Positions 1 to 6,852 are shown, counted from the first letter of the stretch. The stretch is DNA of 38,022 nt from an uncultured Verrucomicrobiota bacterium (GCA_949293415.1 CASFDK010000048.1:1-38022), one strand, 5' to 3'. Program-made: numbers and translations. The notes: generated from the letters alone by a model not told the origin.

Positions 1-50
1 GCGTTAAAATCCACTCTCTTTTGTGTTGACCCAGAGAAAGAGGAAAAAGA

Positions 51-88
51 AAGCCCGTAAGTTGCTGGTAGCAATAACTTACGGGCTT
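51..88 (-). terminator. Probable rho-independent terminator downstream of tRNA-Phe remnant
   Basis: Perfect 13-bp inverted repeat (AAGCCCGTAAGTT / AACTTACGGGCTT) with a 12-nt loop. Read on the minus strand it is followed by a U-rich run (TCTTTTTCC), so it would stop leftward transcription. It lies just beyond the CCA end of the tRNA-Phe 3' half, as expected for the native terminator of a leftward tRNA gene. This suggests that the sequence left of position 95 is chromosome rather than phage. Confidence 0.7.
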
Positions 89-94
89 ATAAGC

Positions 95-141
95 TGGTGG
101 CCAGACCAGGAATCGAACCAGGGACACAAGGATTTTCAGTC
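95..141 (-). other. 3' half of tRNA-Phe; candidate prophage attachment site
   Basis: On the minus strand the sequence runs from an anticodon loop CTGAAAA (anticodon GAA, Phe) through TCCTT, a GTGTC variable loop, a T arm (CCTGG-TTCGATT-CCAGG), an acceptor strand TCTGGCC, discriminator A and CCA. The 5' half (acceptor 5' strand, D arm, 5' anticodon stem) is absent: upstream sequence diverges at the anticodon loop. Tyrosine-recombinase elements commonly insert at tRNA 3' ends and leave exactly such a duplicated half. The mobile element should therefore lie to the right. No intact tRNA-Phe partner is visible elsewhere in the window. Confidence 0.75.
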
Positions 142-214
142 ATTTTGTCGTTCTTAGATTATCAAAATGTTAAGTGTTCCCGTTCTCAAATGTTCTCAGT
201 TTTTGGGGCTTTTG

Positions 215-1051
215 TCAAATCCTATATTCTTCAATTTTGTCAAATTTACCCGAGTAAAAGAAGTCGCGGAATGTTTCAAGAGGAACTTTCGCGTAGGTTT
301 CGGGTGGCTGAATTTTCGCGTCTAATACCTTTTTTATCGTGAATGTGTGATAGTAGAGAATTTTCGGCGTTTTTCGGTTTGGAACTTCTATTTTGTCGAA
401 GCTTGTCTCTTTCATCTCGAGGATATTTTTTATGTCTTTCAGTGCTTCACCCCACGGCACATTCTGGGCACGGGCTTTGGATGAATCATAGAAGATTGCT
501 CCGTTTGTGAAAAGTTCGTTAAAAATCGGGCTATTGTAAAACAGAAGCCTGTATATGTCGAGAATGTTGTATCCCAAATCTTGCGCGCGGTTATAACATC
601 GTTGCGTCGAAATTGCCACTTGAAGATTTGTCGCCTGAATTTTGAAGTACGAATTAGGCAATACTTCGAACCCTTGACTATACCATTCACTGGGGCAGGG
701 TGTATAGCACAACAAGGCAACAGCGCGGTTTGATTGTTTTTCGCTGAGGTATTTTATCCATTCGTTCGCGTGAATGGATAGCACATTTCTGAGTTTAGCC
801 TTATTCTTGGGGCTTATGTCTTTTCCGTTTACGTCTGCGGCGTTTATGGCTTCGGCAAGCGTTATTCGAAACTTGATTTCCCTTTGTCTCCATTCTTGGG
901 CATTTCCCTTAAAGTGGGCGTTGCAGGGTAAGTTTTCAAAATTGCGAACGCCATTATTCGGCGATGAAAATTCCCCGAATTGTACGTCTTGCGGGGTTAT
1001 TTGAATTGTGTGCAATCGTCTTCTCTCTTGGCTTCTATCGTCGCTCATCAT
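215..1051 (-). CDS. Hypothetical protein, leftward accessory gene next to att site
   Basis: A protein of about 278 residues with no family I recognise. It is polar and mixed alpha/beta in appearance, has several isolated cysteines but no clear zinc motif, and shows none of the R-H-R-Y residues of a tyrosine integrase. The start is placed at the ATGATG pair at 1051/1048 because the first ATG overlaps the stop of the upstream BRCT gene (ATGA) and an AGAGGGG ribosome-binding site lies just upstream. It is thus translationally coupled to that gene. The AT-rich composition and opposite orientation to the phage genes suggest a separately acquired cargo (moron or defence-like) operon; this is inference. 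Confidence 0.6.
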   Translation of the reverse strand: MMSDDRSQERRRLHTIQITPQDVQFGEFSSPNNGVRNFENLPCNAHFKGNAQEWRQREIKFRITLAEAINAADVNGKDISPKNKAKLRNVLSIHANEWIKYLSEKQSNRAVALLCYTPCPSEWYSQGFEVLPNSYFKIQATNLQVAISTQRCYNRAQDLGYNILDIYRLLFYNSPIFNELFTNGAIFYDSSKARAQNVPWGEALKDIKNILEMKETSFDKIEVPNRKTPKILYYHTFTIKKVLDAKIQPPETYAKVPLETFRDFFYSGKFDKIEEYRI

Positions 1052-1776
1052 AAACGCCCCTCTTTCTTTATCAGTTGCGCGACTAAGGTTTTTTCTTTTA
1101 CGAATTTCACAGTTTTCATCTTTAGAGCGGCTTCGATTTTCGAGCCGAAATTTCCGAAAGACCAAAGTTTCGAGTGCTCGCTTCCCACAACGATATAGTT
1201 CACATCGTCGGTTATTTTGTCGAATACAAGCCCTCCCTGTTCATATAATCTACCCGTCAAATCTTTTCTGTCTATTTCGGTGAACCCGCCCGTTAGAACG
1301 AAGTTTTTCTCGAAGTTGATTCTTTTGTTGTCGGGAATGAACGGAAGTCCCTCGTCTTCGATTTTCTTCGCGAGCGATTTCTTTTCGTGCCACTCGGCGA
1401 GTTCCTTTGCTATTTGGCGTTCGGCGTTTTTGTAGACGCGGTCGCGAATTGATTGTTCGTAGGCTTCGTCCGGAGTTTTGTTCTTCGCGATTTCGAAGAA
1501 GCGTTCGGCTGTCATACAGAAGTAATAATAACCGTTTACGAGCGATTTATTTTCTTTGTAGTTCGAATCGGGGCAGACGGCGACCCTCGGAAGTGTTCCG
1601 CCCTTAAAATGGTATCGGCTCAAGGTTTCGCGGATTTTCGGCGCAAGTTCGCGTCCGCACTTGCACGGAATGAAATTGTAGTATGCCGAAATGTACTCTA
1701 AATCAGTTAATTCGGGCGGAATGCCTTTATTTTCGCGGTTTAAAAATTGAAAATCTGGCTGAGATGAATTGTTCAT
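1048..1776 (-). CDS. BRCT-domain protein
   Basis: About 242 residues. The C-terminal ~85 residues form a BRCT domain like that of NAD-dependent DNA ligases: a FVLTGGF first strand, a GG turn (EQGGLVFDKIT), a YIVVG strand and a trailing helix. The N-terminal ~150 residues are unassigned, with a CKCG pair and a charged helical stretch. BRCT domains bind phosphopeptides or DNA ends, so a DNA-transaction role is plausible. The start at 1776 (MNNSS) is preferred over 1812 because a GGA lies 5 nt upstream; either is possible. First gene of a two-gene leftward operon, divergent from the RHH regulator at 1904. Confidence 0.65.
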   Translation of the reverse strand: MNNSSQPDFQFLNRENKGIPPELTDLEYISAYYNFIPCKCGRELAPKIRETLSRYHFKGGTLPRVAVCPDSNYKENKSLVNGYYYFCMTAERFFEIAKNKTPDEAYEQSIRDRVYKNAERQIAKELAEWHEKKSLAKKIEDEGLPFIPDNKRINFEKNFVLTGGFTEIDRKDLTGRLYEQGGLVFDKITDDVNYIVVGSEHSKLWSFGNFGSKIEAALKMKTVKFVKEKTLVAQLIKKEGRL

Positions 1777-1820
1777 ATTCCACAAAATCAAGCATTTATT
1801 TGAAAATTGCAAGTTTTTTT

Positions 1821-1842
1821 ATACTTTTTTTAAAAAAAGTAT
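1821..1842. repeat. 22-bp perfect AT palindrome in divergent control region
   Basis: ATACTTTTTTT followed immediately by its reverse complement, a perfect 22-bp palindrome with no loop. It sits between the leftward BRCT gene and the rightward RHH gene and abuts the -35 hexamer of the rightward promoter. It could act as an UP element, a bent-DNA or regulator site, or a cruciform. Being upstream of both genes, it is an unlikely terminator. Confidence 0.6.
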
Positions 1843-1871
1843 TGACAGGTTGCCGTCAACCGCGCTAAAGT
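1842..1871 (+). promoter_or_regulatory. Sigma-70-like promoter for the RHH regulator operon
   Basis: TTGACA (1842-1847) and TAAAGT (1866-1871) with an 18-bp spacer; the gene starts at 1904. The spacer contains an operator-like dyad (1848-1861), so a bound repressor would block polymerase directly. The layout suggests autoregulation. Confidence 0.6.
1848..1861. promoter_or_regulatory. Operator copy 1, GGTTGCCGTCAACC
   Basis: A 14-bp dyad with GGTTG/CAACC arms and a CCGT centre, lying in the spacer of the promoter at 1842-1871. Two identical copies follow at 2166 and 2192, flanking the end of the RHH genes. Likely binding site for one of the adjacent RHH proteins. Confidence 0.65.
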
Positions 1872-1903
1872 GCGGATATGAAAATCAAAAAAGGAAACCA
1901 AGA

Positions 1904-2128
1904 ATGCCAAATGCACATCACAAGAGCAAACGAAAGCTTACAATCTGGACGGAAGAGGACTTAAAGGTTCGTGCGCAAAAAATTTTGCAAAAAAAAGGAC
2001 TCACTCTTACGGACGAGATAACGAACTTGCTTATCAAAATAATAAAGGATGACGAACGAAATGAAAACCAGAGAGCTAACGCAAATAATAAATCGACGGG
2101 CAAAGGCAACAAGAAAGTCGCCGAATGA
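1904..2128 (+). CDS. Small ribbon-helix-helix-type regulator
   Basis: A 74-residue basic protein. After a Lys/Arg-rich N-terminus it shows a short strand KLTIWTEEDL, helix KVRAQKILQKK, a turn GLTLTDEI and a helix NLLIKIIKD, which is the RHH pattern of RelB/DinJ/CopG-type DNA binders; the tail is polar. The start at 1904 is preferred to 1769 because it is preceded by AAAAAAGGAAACC. It lies behind the operator-bearing promoter at 1842, so it probably represses its own operon and may be the lysogeny or early switch regulator; that role is inferred. A second frame overlaps its 3' end. Confidence 0.65.
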   Translation: MPNAHHKSKRKLTIWTEEDLKVRAQKILQKKGLTLTDEITNLLIKIIKDDERNENQRANANNKSTGKGNKKVAE

Positions 2129-2222
2129 AATTTTAAGGGAAGCTATAAATAAGCTTCCCTTAATGGGTTGCCGTCAACCTTTAAAATGCAAGGTTGCCGT
2201 CAACCCAGAACAAAAAAACTAA
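2061..2222 (+). CDS. Possible overlapping small RHH-like protein
   Basis: A 53-codon frame that begins inside the 3' end of the preceding regulator, with AAAGGA about 12 nt upstream of its ATG. Its first ~33 residues (INRRAKATRKSPNEILREAI) resemble the helix-turn-helix half of an RHH protein. The C-terminal part is encoded by the hairpin at 2133 and the operator copies at 2166/2192, so it may be non-conserved. Real coding is uncertain; the overlap, SD and RHH-like pattern argue for it, while its short length and the cis elements inside it argue against. Confidence 0.35.
   Translation: MKTRELTQIINRRAKATRKSPNEILREAINKLPLMGCRQPLKCKVAVNPEQKN
2133..2163 (+). terminator. Hairpin after RHH gene, terminator-like
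   Basis: TTAAGGGAAGCT and its reverse complement form a 12-bp stem with a 7-nt AT loop, starting 4 nt after the RHH stop codon. It lacks a long U-tract on the + strand, so termination may be partial. It lies immediately before two operator copies. Confidence 0.5.
2166..2205. promoter_or_regulatory. Operator copies 2 and 3, GGTTGCCGTCAACC
   Basis: Identical 14-bp dyads at 2166-2179 and 2192-2205, separated by 12 bp, so their start points are 26 bp apart. They match the promoter-spacer copy at 1848. Paired sites suit cooperative binding by an RHH protein, and they may control the downstream early genes. Confidence 0.6.
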
Positions 2223-2252
2223 AACTAACAACCAAAAAAAGGAAACCAAGAA

Positions 2253-2423
2253 ATGAAAATCAAACTCAACAAACAATCCACACACACAACCGCCCGCAAG
2301 TGCGCGGGCTTCCGCGTTGCGCTCGCGTTGCGCAGGGGCTTGAAGCTCCCGCCATCAATCACAAGCGCGATAAAGACGGCACAGGGCAAAGCCCCGTTCG
2401 CGGCGGACGAACCGCGTAGTTGA
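2253..2423 (+). CDS. Small basic hypothetical protein
   Basis: A 56-residue, strongly basic protein with few acidic residues. The ATG is preceded by AAAAAAAGGAAACCAAGAA, nearly the same leader as the RHH gene at 1904, which supports translation. No family recognised; probably an early phage protein. Confidence 0.5.
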   Translation: MKIKLNKQSTHTTARKCAGFRVALALRRGLKLPPSITSAIKTAQGKAPFAADEPRS

Positions 2424-2469
2424 AGAGATTGACCCAAAAAACCAACCAAAGAAACCAAGTATTACGACA

Positions 2470-2847
2470 ATGGCAAACGAACCCAAATTCGCAACCCGCA
2501 AATTCACCGAAGCCGCCGTTTACAAACACATTTCGGGCGACAGCTCGAACGGCGGCATTTCAAGTCGCGCCAACTATGTATACCTCTTCGCGGAGGAGTG
2601 CACCGACGACGAAATTTCGGCAACAATCCGCTCGCGCAAGCTCGACCCCGCGCGGGTGATGAAAGTGCGCCGCCGGCAGACGAGCTTCGGGGATTGCATT
2701 GAAGCAATTCCGTTCCCGAAAGGGGACAAGTGGTGGATGTTCGGCGGCTGCTACATCTGCGGATATTCGAACGTTCCGAGCACTTGGGACGAAGTTGTAG
2801 GCGACTACCGCCCGCTCGCGATGTTCGACCGCTGCGAACAAGACTAA
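2470..2847 (+). CDS. Hypothetical early phage protein
   Basis: 125 residues, neutral, with a central basic stretch (RVMKVRRRQ) and an aromatic-rich C-terminal half (KWWMFGGCYICGY). No obvious signal peptide, membrane segment or zinc motif. The SD is weak (AAAGAAACC). Codon use matches the phage block. Function unknown. Confidence 0.6.
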   Translation: MANEPKFATRKFTEAAVYKHISGDSSNGGISSRANYVYLFAEECTDDEISATIRSRKLDPARVMKVRRRQTSFGDCIEAIPFPKGDKWWMFGGCYICGYSNVPSTWDEVVGDYRPLAMFDRCEQD

Positions 2848-2917
2848 TTCCCGACATAGACCTAACGCCCGAAAGGCTCTGTTTTTGCCGAGTAGGGCAA
2901 CAAATCGAAAGACGACA

Positions 2918-3130
2918 ATGACAAACTGCTCAGCAATCAAACGCCCGAACAACCGCCCGCGAATCGACGCGACCGACAGGCGCGTTCCGTTCGGGGCAAG
3001 CATACCCGCCAAACTCGCCGACGCGTTCGACGCGATGGCGACCAAACTCGGACGTACGCGCTCCGACCTCGTGCGCGAGGTTCTGGAAGCGGCACTTGAA
3101 AGATTCAACGCGCCGAAACAGCGCAACTGA
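2918..3130 (+). CDS. CopG-like ribbon-helix-helix protein
   Basis: 70 residues. The second half shows a typical RHH: a strand RVPFGASIP, helix AKLADAFDAMATKL, turn GRTRSD and helix LVREVLEAALERF. Such proteins bind DNA as dimers and often autoregulate. The start at 2918 (MTNCS) is chosen over an upstream in-frame ATG because the RHH length then fits the family. It is followed by about 106 bp holding a weak GGGC/GCCC hairpin. Confidence 0.7.
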   Translation: MTNCSAIKRPNNRPRIDATDRRVPFGASIPAKLADAFDAMATKLGRTRSDLVREVLEAALERFNAPKQRN

Positions 3131-3236
3131 AGCCAAAGATGGAGCGGGCATAGAGTCGGAGGATGACTCCGGACGGGGCAGCTTGGAACGCCCTCTTTTA
3201 ACACCGCGCAATTTTCAACAACAAGGAAACGAAACG

Positions 3237-3530
3237 ATGGACAACGCAATTTTGAATGAACTCAAGGCGATTTCCGCCGAGCTGCGCAAGCTCACCGCCC
3301 GCGCCGAACGCCGCGAAGCCGCCGAAGACATCATAACCGCCGCGCAAGCCTGTAAGCTTTTGGGCGGGATAGGGCATTCCGCGCTTTCAAAGGGCTACCG
3401 CACCGCGCGGATTTCGAACGGAAAATACTCGTTGCGCGAAATCGAGAAGATACGGGCGAACCGCGCCGACCCCGCATACCGCGCCGCGCGTGCTGAAATC
3501 GCAGCCAAGAAAAGAAAGGCGATGAACTGA
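3237..3530 (+). CDS. Helix-turn-helix / excisionase-like small protein
   Basis: 97 residues. An N-terminal charged helix resembling a short coiled coil (NELKAISAELRKLTARAERR) is followed by a winged-helix-like segment (TAAQACKLLGG ... ISNGKYSLREIEKI), which recalls MerR/excisionase-type DNA binders, and a basic tail. Its SD is AAGGAAACG. The stop overlaps the next ATG (TGATGA), so the two are coupled. Role as Xis or an early regulator is a guess. Confidence 0.5.
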   Translation: MDNAILNELKAISAELRKLTARAERREAAEDIITAAQACKLLGGIGHSALSKGYRTARISNGKYSLREIEKIRANRADPAYRAARAEIAAKKRKAMN

Positions 3531-3772
3531 TGAACTACGACAGCCCCGAACACACGCGAGCGTTGCTCGCCTATTCGGCGTGGAAGTCGCTGATACTCGC
3601 CCACGGCTTCATAACCGCCGCGCGGGTGAGGGCGAGCGTTTTCGACGCGCTCCAGACCGTAGAGCGCGAACTGCGCAACTCCTACGACCTCCTGCCGCCG
3701 AACGTGCAGGACGAACTCGCCGCCCACTTCAAGCGGCAATTCCGCGACCCCCGCAAATGCTATGAAAACTAA
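3530..3772 (+). CDS. Hypothetical protein
   Basis: 80 residues, largely helical (HTRALLAYSAWKSLILAH, VFDALQTVERELRN). Start overlaps the previous stop and its end overlaps the next gene by 11 nt, typical of compact phage operons. Not recognised. Confidence 0.55.
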   Translation: MNYDSPEHTRALLAYSAWKSLILAHGFITAARVRASVFDALQTVERELRNSYDLLPPNVQDELAAHFKRQFRDPRKCYEN

Positions 3773-3932
3773 CCCGCCCATAACCGACTTTACAGCCCGC
3801 TACGACGAGCCGCAAACCGCCGCCCTCGGCAACCCGCGCGAAGTAATCTGCGGCGTTATTGCCGCGCTGATATTCGCGCCGCTTGCGTACATCGCATTCT
3901 GCGCGGTGCTCGCGCTCGGCGACATCTTTTGA
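3762..3932 (+). CDS. Small single-span membrane protein
   Basis: 56 residues; the N-terminal ~26 are polar and the C-terminal ~28 form one or two hydrophobic segments (VICGVIAALIFAPLAYIAF, then CAVLALG). Starts inside the preceding gene's 3' end. Could be a small inner-membrane early phage protein; function unknown. Confidence 0.5.
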   Translation: MKTNPPITDFTARYDEPQTAALGNPREVICGVIAALIFAPLAYIAFCAVLALGDIF

Positions 3933-3950
3933 CAATTATAAAGGTAGATA

Positions 3951-4280
3951 ATGACGAAAAAGGAACATCAAGCGAAAAAGGATATTGAGCAGTTTTTGGT
4001 CGATTTTCGACAAGCGCGTCGCGCTTGTCGAAAAGAAGCGCAAAAACAACGCATAACCAAGCAAATAATTTTACCGAAAATGGCGCAACTGTTTATTACG
4101 GCCGATGATGTCGGAACGTGGAGAGAGTGGGAGTCGATAAAACTATACGTGGTTTCGAGTCGAGAGTTTGAGCACAAAGAACCCACGCTAACGCTTTGCA
4201 ACTCAATTTATTTGAGCGATGAAGTTTGCGCAGAGACGATTTCGCAAATTTTAACAAAAAAAATGTTTGTTAATGGATAA
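3951..4280 (+). CDS. Hypothetical protein carrying a long internal palindrome
   Basis: 109 residues with a basic N-terminal third and a mixed C-terminal domain. No family recognised. A perfect 31-bp DNA palindrome at 4004-4034 encodes residues around RQARRACRK, so part of the basic segment may derive from an inserted repeat. The AT content is higher than in its neighbours. Confidence 0.5.
   Translation: MTKKEHQAKKDIEQFLVDFRQARRACRKEAQKQRITKQIILPKMAQLFITADDVGTWREWESIKLYVVSSREFEHKEPTLTLCNSIYLSDEVCAETISQILTKKMFVNG
4004..4034. repeat. 31-bp perfect inverted repeat inside a CDS
   Basis: A 15-bp arm TTTTCGACAAGCGCG, one central T, then the exact reverse complement. Fully within the gene at 3951-4280. 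It would form a very stable RNA hairpin or DNA cruciform. Confidence 0.75.
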
Positions 4281-4366
4281 AATTTCGGGGCGCGGCGGAC
4301 TGGGGAAACTCGGCGAGCCTTGCGCGGTAGCTCCGCGCCGCGCCTCTAACAACAAAAGGAAAAAAA

Positions 4367-4870
4367 ATGAAAGTAGACATCGACACAATCAAGATGTGTC
4401 TTTCGCGAGCCGCCGACATCGACGACAAGCGAAAGGCGCAAATCATCGAAGACATTCTGTTTGAAGCCAGACAGACCGACGGCGAGACCAAGCCGCCGAA
4501 ACCGAAGACGGCGTTTCTGGGAATCATAAACGACCCGTTCGGAACGATAGCCGCCGCCGCGCCGAAAGGCGTCGAGGGGTGGGTTGTGAAGTTCCCCGAA
4601 GAGCGCAACCCCGCCGACATCCTCAACGAGCTTGTTTACGCCGCGGACGACTTCAACCTGACGCCGGCAGGAAAGCGGATGCCGATAAAGACGTTCGCCG
4701 AAACGCTCGAATTTCTGCCGGCGAAACTCGCCAAGGAACACGGCATTTCAATCAAGACGCGCGAACGCGTGTATTTCGCCTGCGCCCCGCGCAGACTCTT
4801 CGAACTGACCGATATTGCGCGTGAGATACTTCGCGACGGCGAAGACGGAAAGGACGGCGGCAATGGCTGA
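4367..4870 (+). CDS. Hypothetical phage protein
   Basis: 167 residues, start supported by AAAAGGAAAAAAA. An acidic helical N-terminus is followed by a central segment (VEGWVVKFPEERNPADILNELVYAADDFN) and an acidic, Gly-rich C-terminus. Not recognised. Its stop lies within the start of the next gene (8-nt overlap), so it opens a tightly coupled run ending with the MazG-like gene. Confidence 0.55.
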   Translation: MKVDIDTIKMCLSRAADIDDKRKAQIIEDILFEARQTDGETKPPKPKTAFLGIINDPFGTIAAAAPKGVEGWVVKFPEERNPADILNELVYAADDFNLTPAGKRMPIKTFAETLEFLPAKLAKEHGISIKTRERVYFACAPRRLFELTDIAREILRDGEDGKDGGNG

Positions 4871-5210
4871 AAACAAAATCACCTTCGACGTGCTCGCCGC
4901 GTGGAACGACCTTGCGCGTGCGATACTTCGCGACAGCGAACTTTCCGCAAAGCTAATCACCGGCGGAACAATCCAGCGGCGCGACCTCGAACTGCTCGAA
5001 GCCGCCCGACTGTGCGACGACTGCGGCGCGGTCTACGCGACCGACGACTGGGCGTGCCCCGTGTGCAAAAAATCGCTGAACGCCGAGCTGCGCGAAGCCG
5101 TGGAAATCGGCGAATCCACACTCGAAACGCTCGAAGACGCGCTCACCTCAATCCACGACGCAATTTCCGACATCAAAGAAATCAACTTCAAAATAGAAAG
5201 CAACGCATAA
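4863..5210 (+). CDS. Zinc-ribbon protein
   Basis: 115 residues. A central CDDCG ... CPVCKK pair (CX2C-X11-CX2C) is a rubredoxin-type zinc ribbon. The N-terminus is helical, and the C-terminal ~40 residues are an acidic heptad-like helix (VEIGESTLETLEDAL). Likely a small nucleic-acid- or protein-binding adaptor. The start at 4863 overlaps the upstream stop, and the stop overlaps the next ATG (TAATG). Confidence 0.6.
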   Translation: MAENKITFDVLAAWNDLARAILRDSELSAKLITGGTIQRRDLELLEAARLCDDCGAVYATDDWACPVCKKSLNAELREAVEIGESTLETLEDALTSIHDAISDIKEINFKIESNA

Positions 5211-5740
5211 TGAACAGCGAAGATATCCTGAAAACCTACCAAAAGCGGGCGATGGAAACCTGCCTGCCGTCCTCGAAAAACATCAAATACCTCATCGCGG
5301 GCACGGCGTCCGAGACATTCGAACTGCTCGCCAAAATCTACGGCAATTACGCAAAGGAGATACGCGGCGACGGCAAAACGCCCGAAGAGACCGCAACCCA
5401 AATCAAGGGCGAATTAGGCGATGTTGCGTGGTTTCTCGCGCTCGCCTGCGAACTGTTCGCCGAGAATTTCGAAAGCCGTATCCGCGCCGCGCTCGAAAGA
5501 CAACCGACCCTCCCGTTCTCTTTGTTCTCCGAGAAAGCGCCGTTGGATGTCCGCGAATTTTTCGACAGCATCACAGACGTCAACACCATTGACTACCCTC
5601 TTGACGACCAATTCGGTTTGCTCGTAGAGGTCTGCAAAATCTACGGCTTGGAACTCGAAGACGTGCTTGAATCCAACCTCGACAAACTCGCCAAACGGCG
5701 CGCCGAAAACAAAATCTGCGGCGACGGCGACAACCGATAG
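5210..5740 (+). CDS. MazG-like nucleotide pyrophosphohydrolase
   Basis: 176 residues. The middle shows the all-alpha NTP-PPase signature ELGDVAWFLALACELF, and the C-terminus shows GLELEDVLESNLDKLAKRR, matching the MazG helix that ends in NxxKLxxR. The family hydrolyses (d)NTPs or alarmones to monophosphates with Mg2+; phage copies are thought to adjust nucleotide pools or blunt ppGpp signalling. A larger-than-usual insertion lies between the two motifs (about residues 85-135). It is the last gene of a coupled run, directly before the clamp-like gene. Confidence 0.7.
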   Translation: MNSEDILKTYQKRAMETCLPSSKNIKYLIAGTASETFELLAKIYGNYAKEIRGDGKTPEETATQIKGELGDVAWFLALACELFAENFESRIRAALERQPTLPFSLFSEKAPLDVREFFDSITDVNTIDYPLDDQFGLLVEVCKIYGLELEDVLESNLDKLAKRRAENKICGDGDNR

Positions 5741-5751
5741 GAGACGCGAAA

Positions 5752-6828
5752 ATGATTATCGAAAAACCCGTTTTAAACGAGCTTGTCCGCCTTGCCAACG
5801 CGGGCGTTTCGTCCACCGTGGTGAACCTCACAAGCCTGATGAAGCTCATCTGCGACGGCGACAACTTCAAAATCCAGACATCGAACAATTCCCTTTTCGT
5901 GGAGAGCTTCGCGGAGCTTTCCGACAAGTCCGCGCCGTTCGAGTGCTACATTTTGGCGAGGGAGTTCGCGCGGGCGGTTGCGCTCTTCAATCGGACGGTG
6001 AAAATCGAGCCGTCCGAGGACGGTAAACTTCTGACGCTTTCCGAGGGGAATTTTTCTCGGCGGCTCTGTCTGATGGACGTTGCCGCGGGCGCGTGGACAT
6101 TCTACGCCGAACCCGCCGAAACGAAGAAACTCACGCAGTCCGAAAAACACCGGCTTTTCGCGGCGGTTTCGAAAATGCCGACGGACGCGCCCGCGGCGCC
6201 GCGCGGCGTGGTGAATTTCCGCAGCGCGTACGGCGTGCTCGAGACGACCGCGACCGACGGCAAGAAGCTCACGCAGCGCAAAATTCCGTTCGATAACGGC
6301 GGCGATTTCAACGTTTCGTTTCTGCCGGAAATCGCCTCGCTAATCGAAGCGCAGTCGAGCGCGATGGAGTTTGCACCGATTGCATCGAACGGCGCGGATG
6401 TGAACAAAATCTTTTTTAAATTCGACAAGGTAAAATACTTTGCGCCCCTCCAAATTGTCAACTACGACACAGTCTACAAACTCGTGGACGAGCAGCGGCA
6501 ATTCAAGGAAATTGCCTTCAAGGTAAAAGCCGGCGAATTGCGCGACTCGCTTTCGAAATTCCGCGACTTTGACAAAGTGCGTTTCAAATGGGGCGGGAGT
6601 TGCGAACTCAAGCTTTACGCCGCGAGCGAGACCGGCAACGCCGCCGACACCGTTGAACTCGAAGAGAGCAGTTTGTCGGGCGGCGAATGCCTGTTCAATC
6701 CCGCGCTGATTCTAACATCGATAGCCAACGCCGCCGACGACGAGGAAATGACCGTGCGCCATCAACCGATGACGTTCATTTTCGAATACGGAAACACGTT
6801 CGACATCGTAATGGGGCTGAGGGAATGA
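5752..6828 (+). CDS. Probable DNA polymerase sliding clamp (DnaN/beta-like)
   Basis: 358 residues, close to the ~366 of bacterial beta clamps, with no Cys-rich or catalytic motifs. Three pseudo-repeats fit the clamp fold. An N-terminal domain contains YILAREFARAVALFNRTV, a middle domain LTQSEKHRLFAAVSKM, and the C-terminal domain FNPALILTSIANA ... NTFDIVMGLRE, which parallels DnaN's FN-x-YLLDAL ... VVMPMRL ending. A clamp would tether a polymerase to DNA; no phage polymerase is seen, so it might serve or hijack the host enzyme. Similarity is low and read by eye; the main alternative is an unrelated early protein. Confidence 0.5.
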   Translation: MIIEKPVLNELVRLANAGVSSTVVNLTSLMKLICDGDNFKIQTSNNSLFVESFAELSDKSAPFECYILAREFARAVALFNRTVKIEPSEDGKLLTLSEGNFSRRLCLMDVAAGAWTFYAEPAETKKLTQSEKHRLFAAVSKMPTDAPAAPRGVVNFRSAYGVLETTATDGKKLTQRKIPFDNGGDFNVSFLPEIASLIEAQSSAMEFAPIASNGADVNKIFFKFDKVKYFAPLQIVNYDTVYKLVDEQRQFKEIAFKVKAGELRDSLSKFRDFDKVRFKWGGSCELKLYAASETGNAADTVELEESSLSGGECLFNPALILTSIANAADDEEMTVRHQPMTFIFEYGNTFDIVMGLRE

Positions 6829-6852
6829 CCTGCGGACATTCCAAATATACGC

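Noticed and set aside
1..60. Open frame from the window edge to TAA at 58-60 (end of an integrase?)
   Set aside because: Only 19 codons, no tyrosine-recombinase motif visible, and the adjacent hairpin fits a leftward tRNA terminator better. The frame could be open by chance.
215..1051. Integrase identity for the gene next to the att scar
   Set aside because: No R-HxxR-Y arrangement or serine-recombinase motif could be found.
2225..3249. Leftward frames over the early genes
   Set aside because: No SD, Arg/Ser-rich, overlapping better-supported + strand RHH and small genes.
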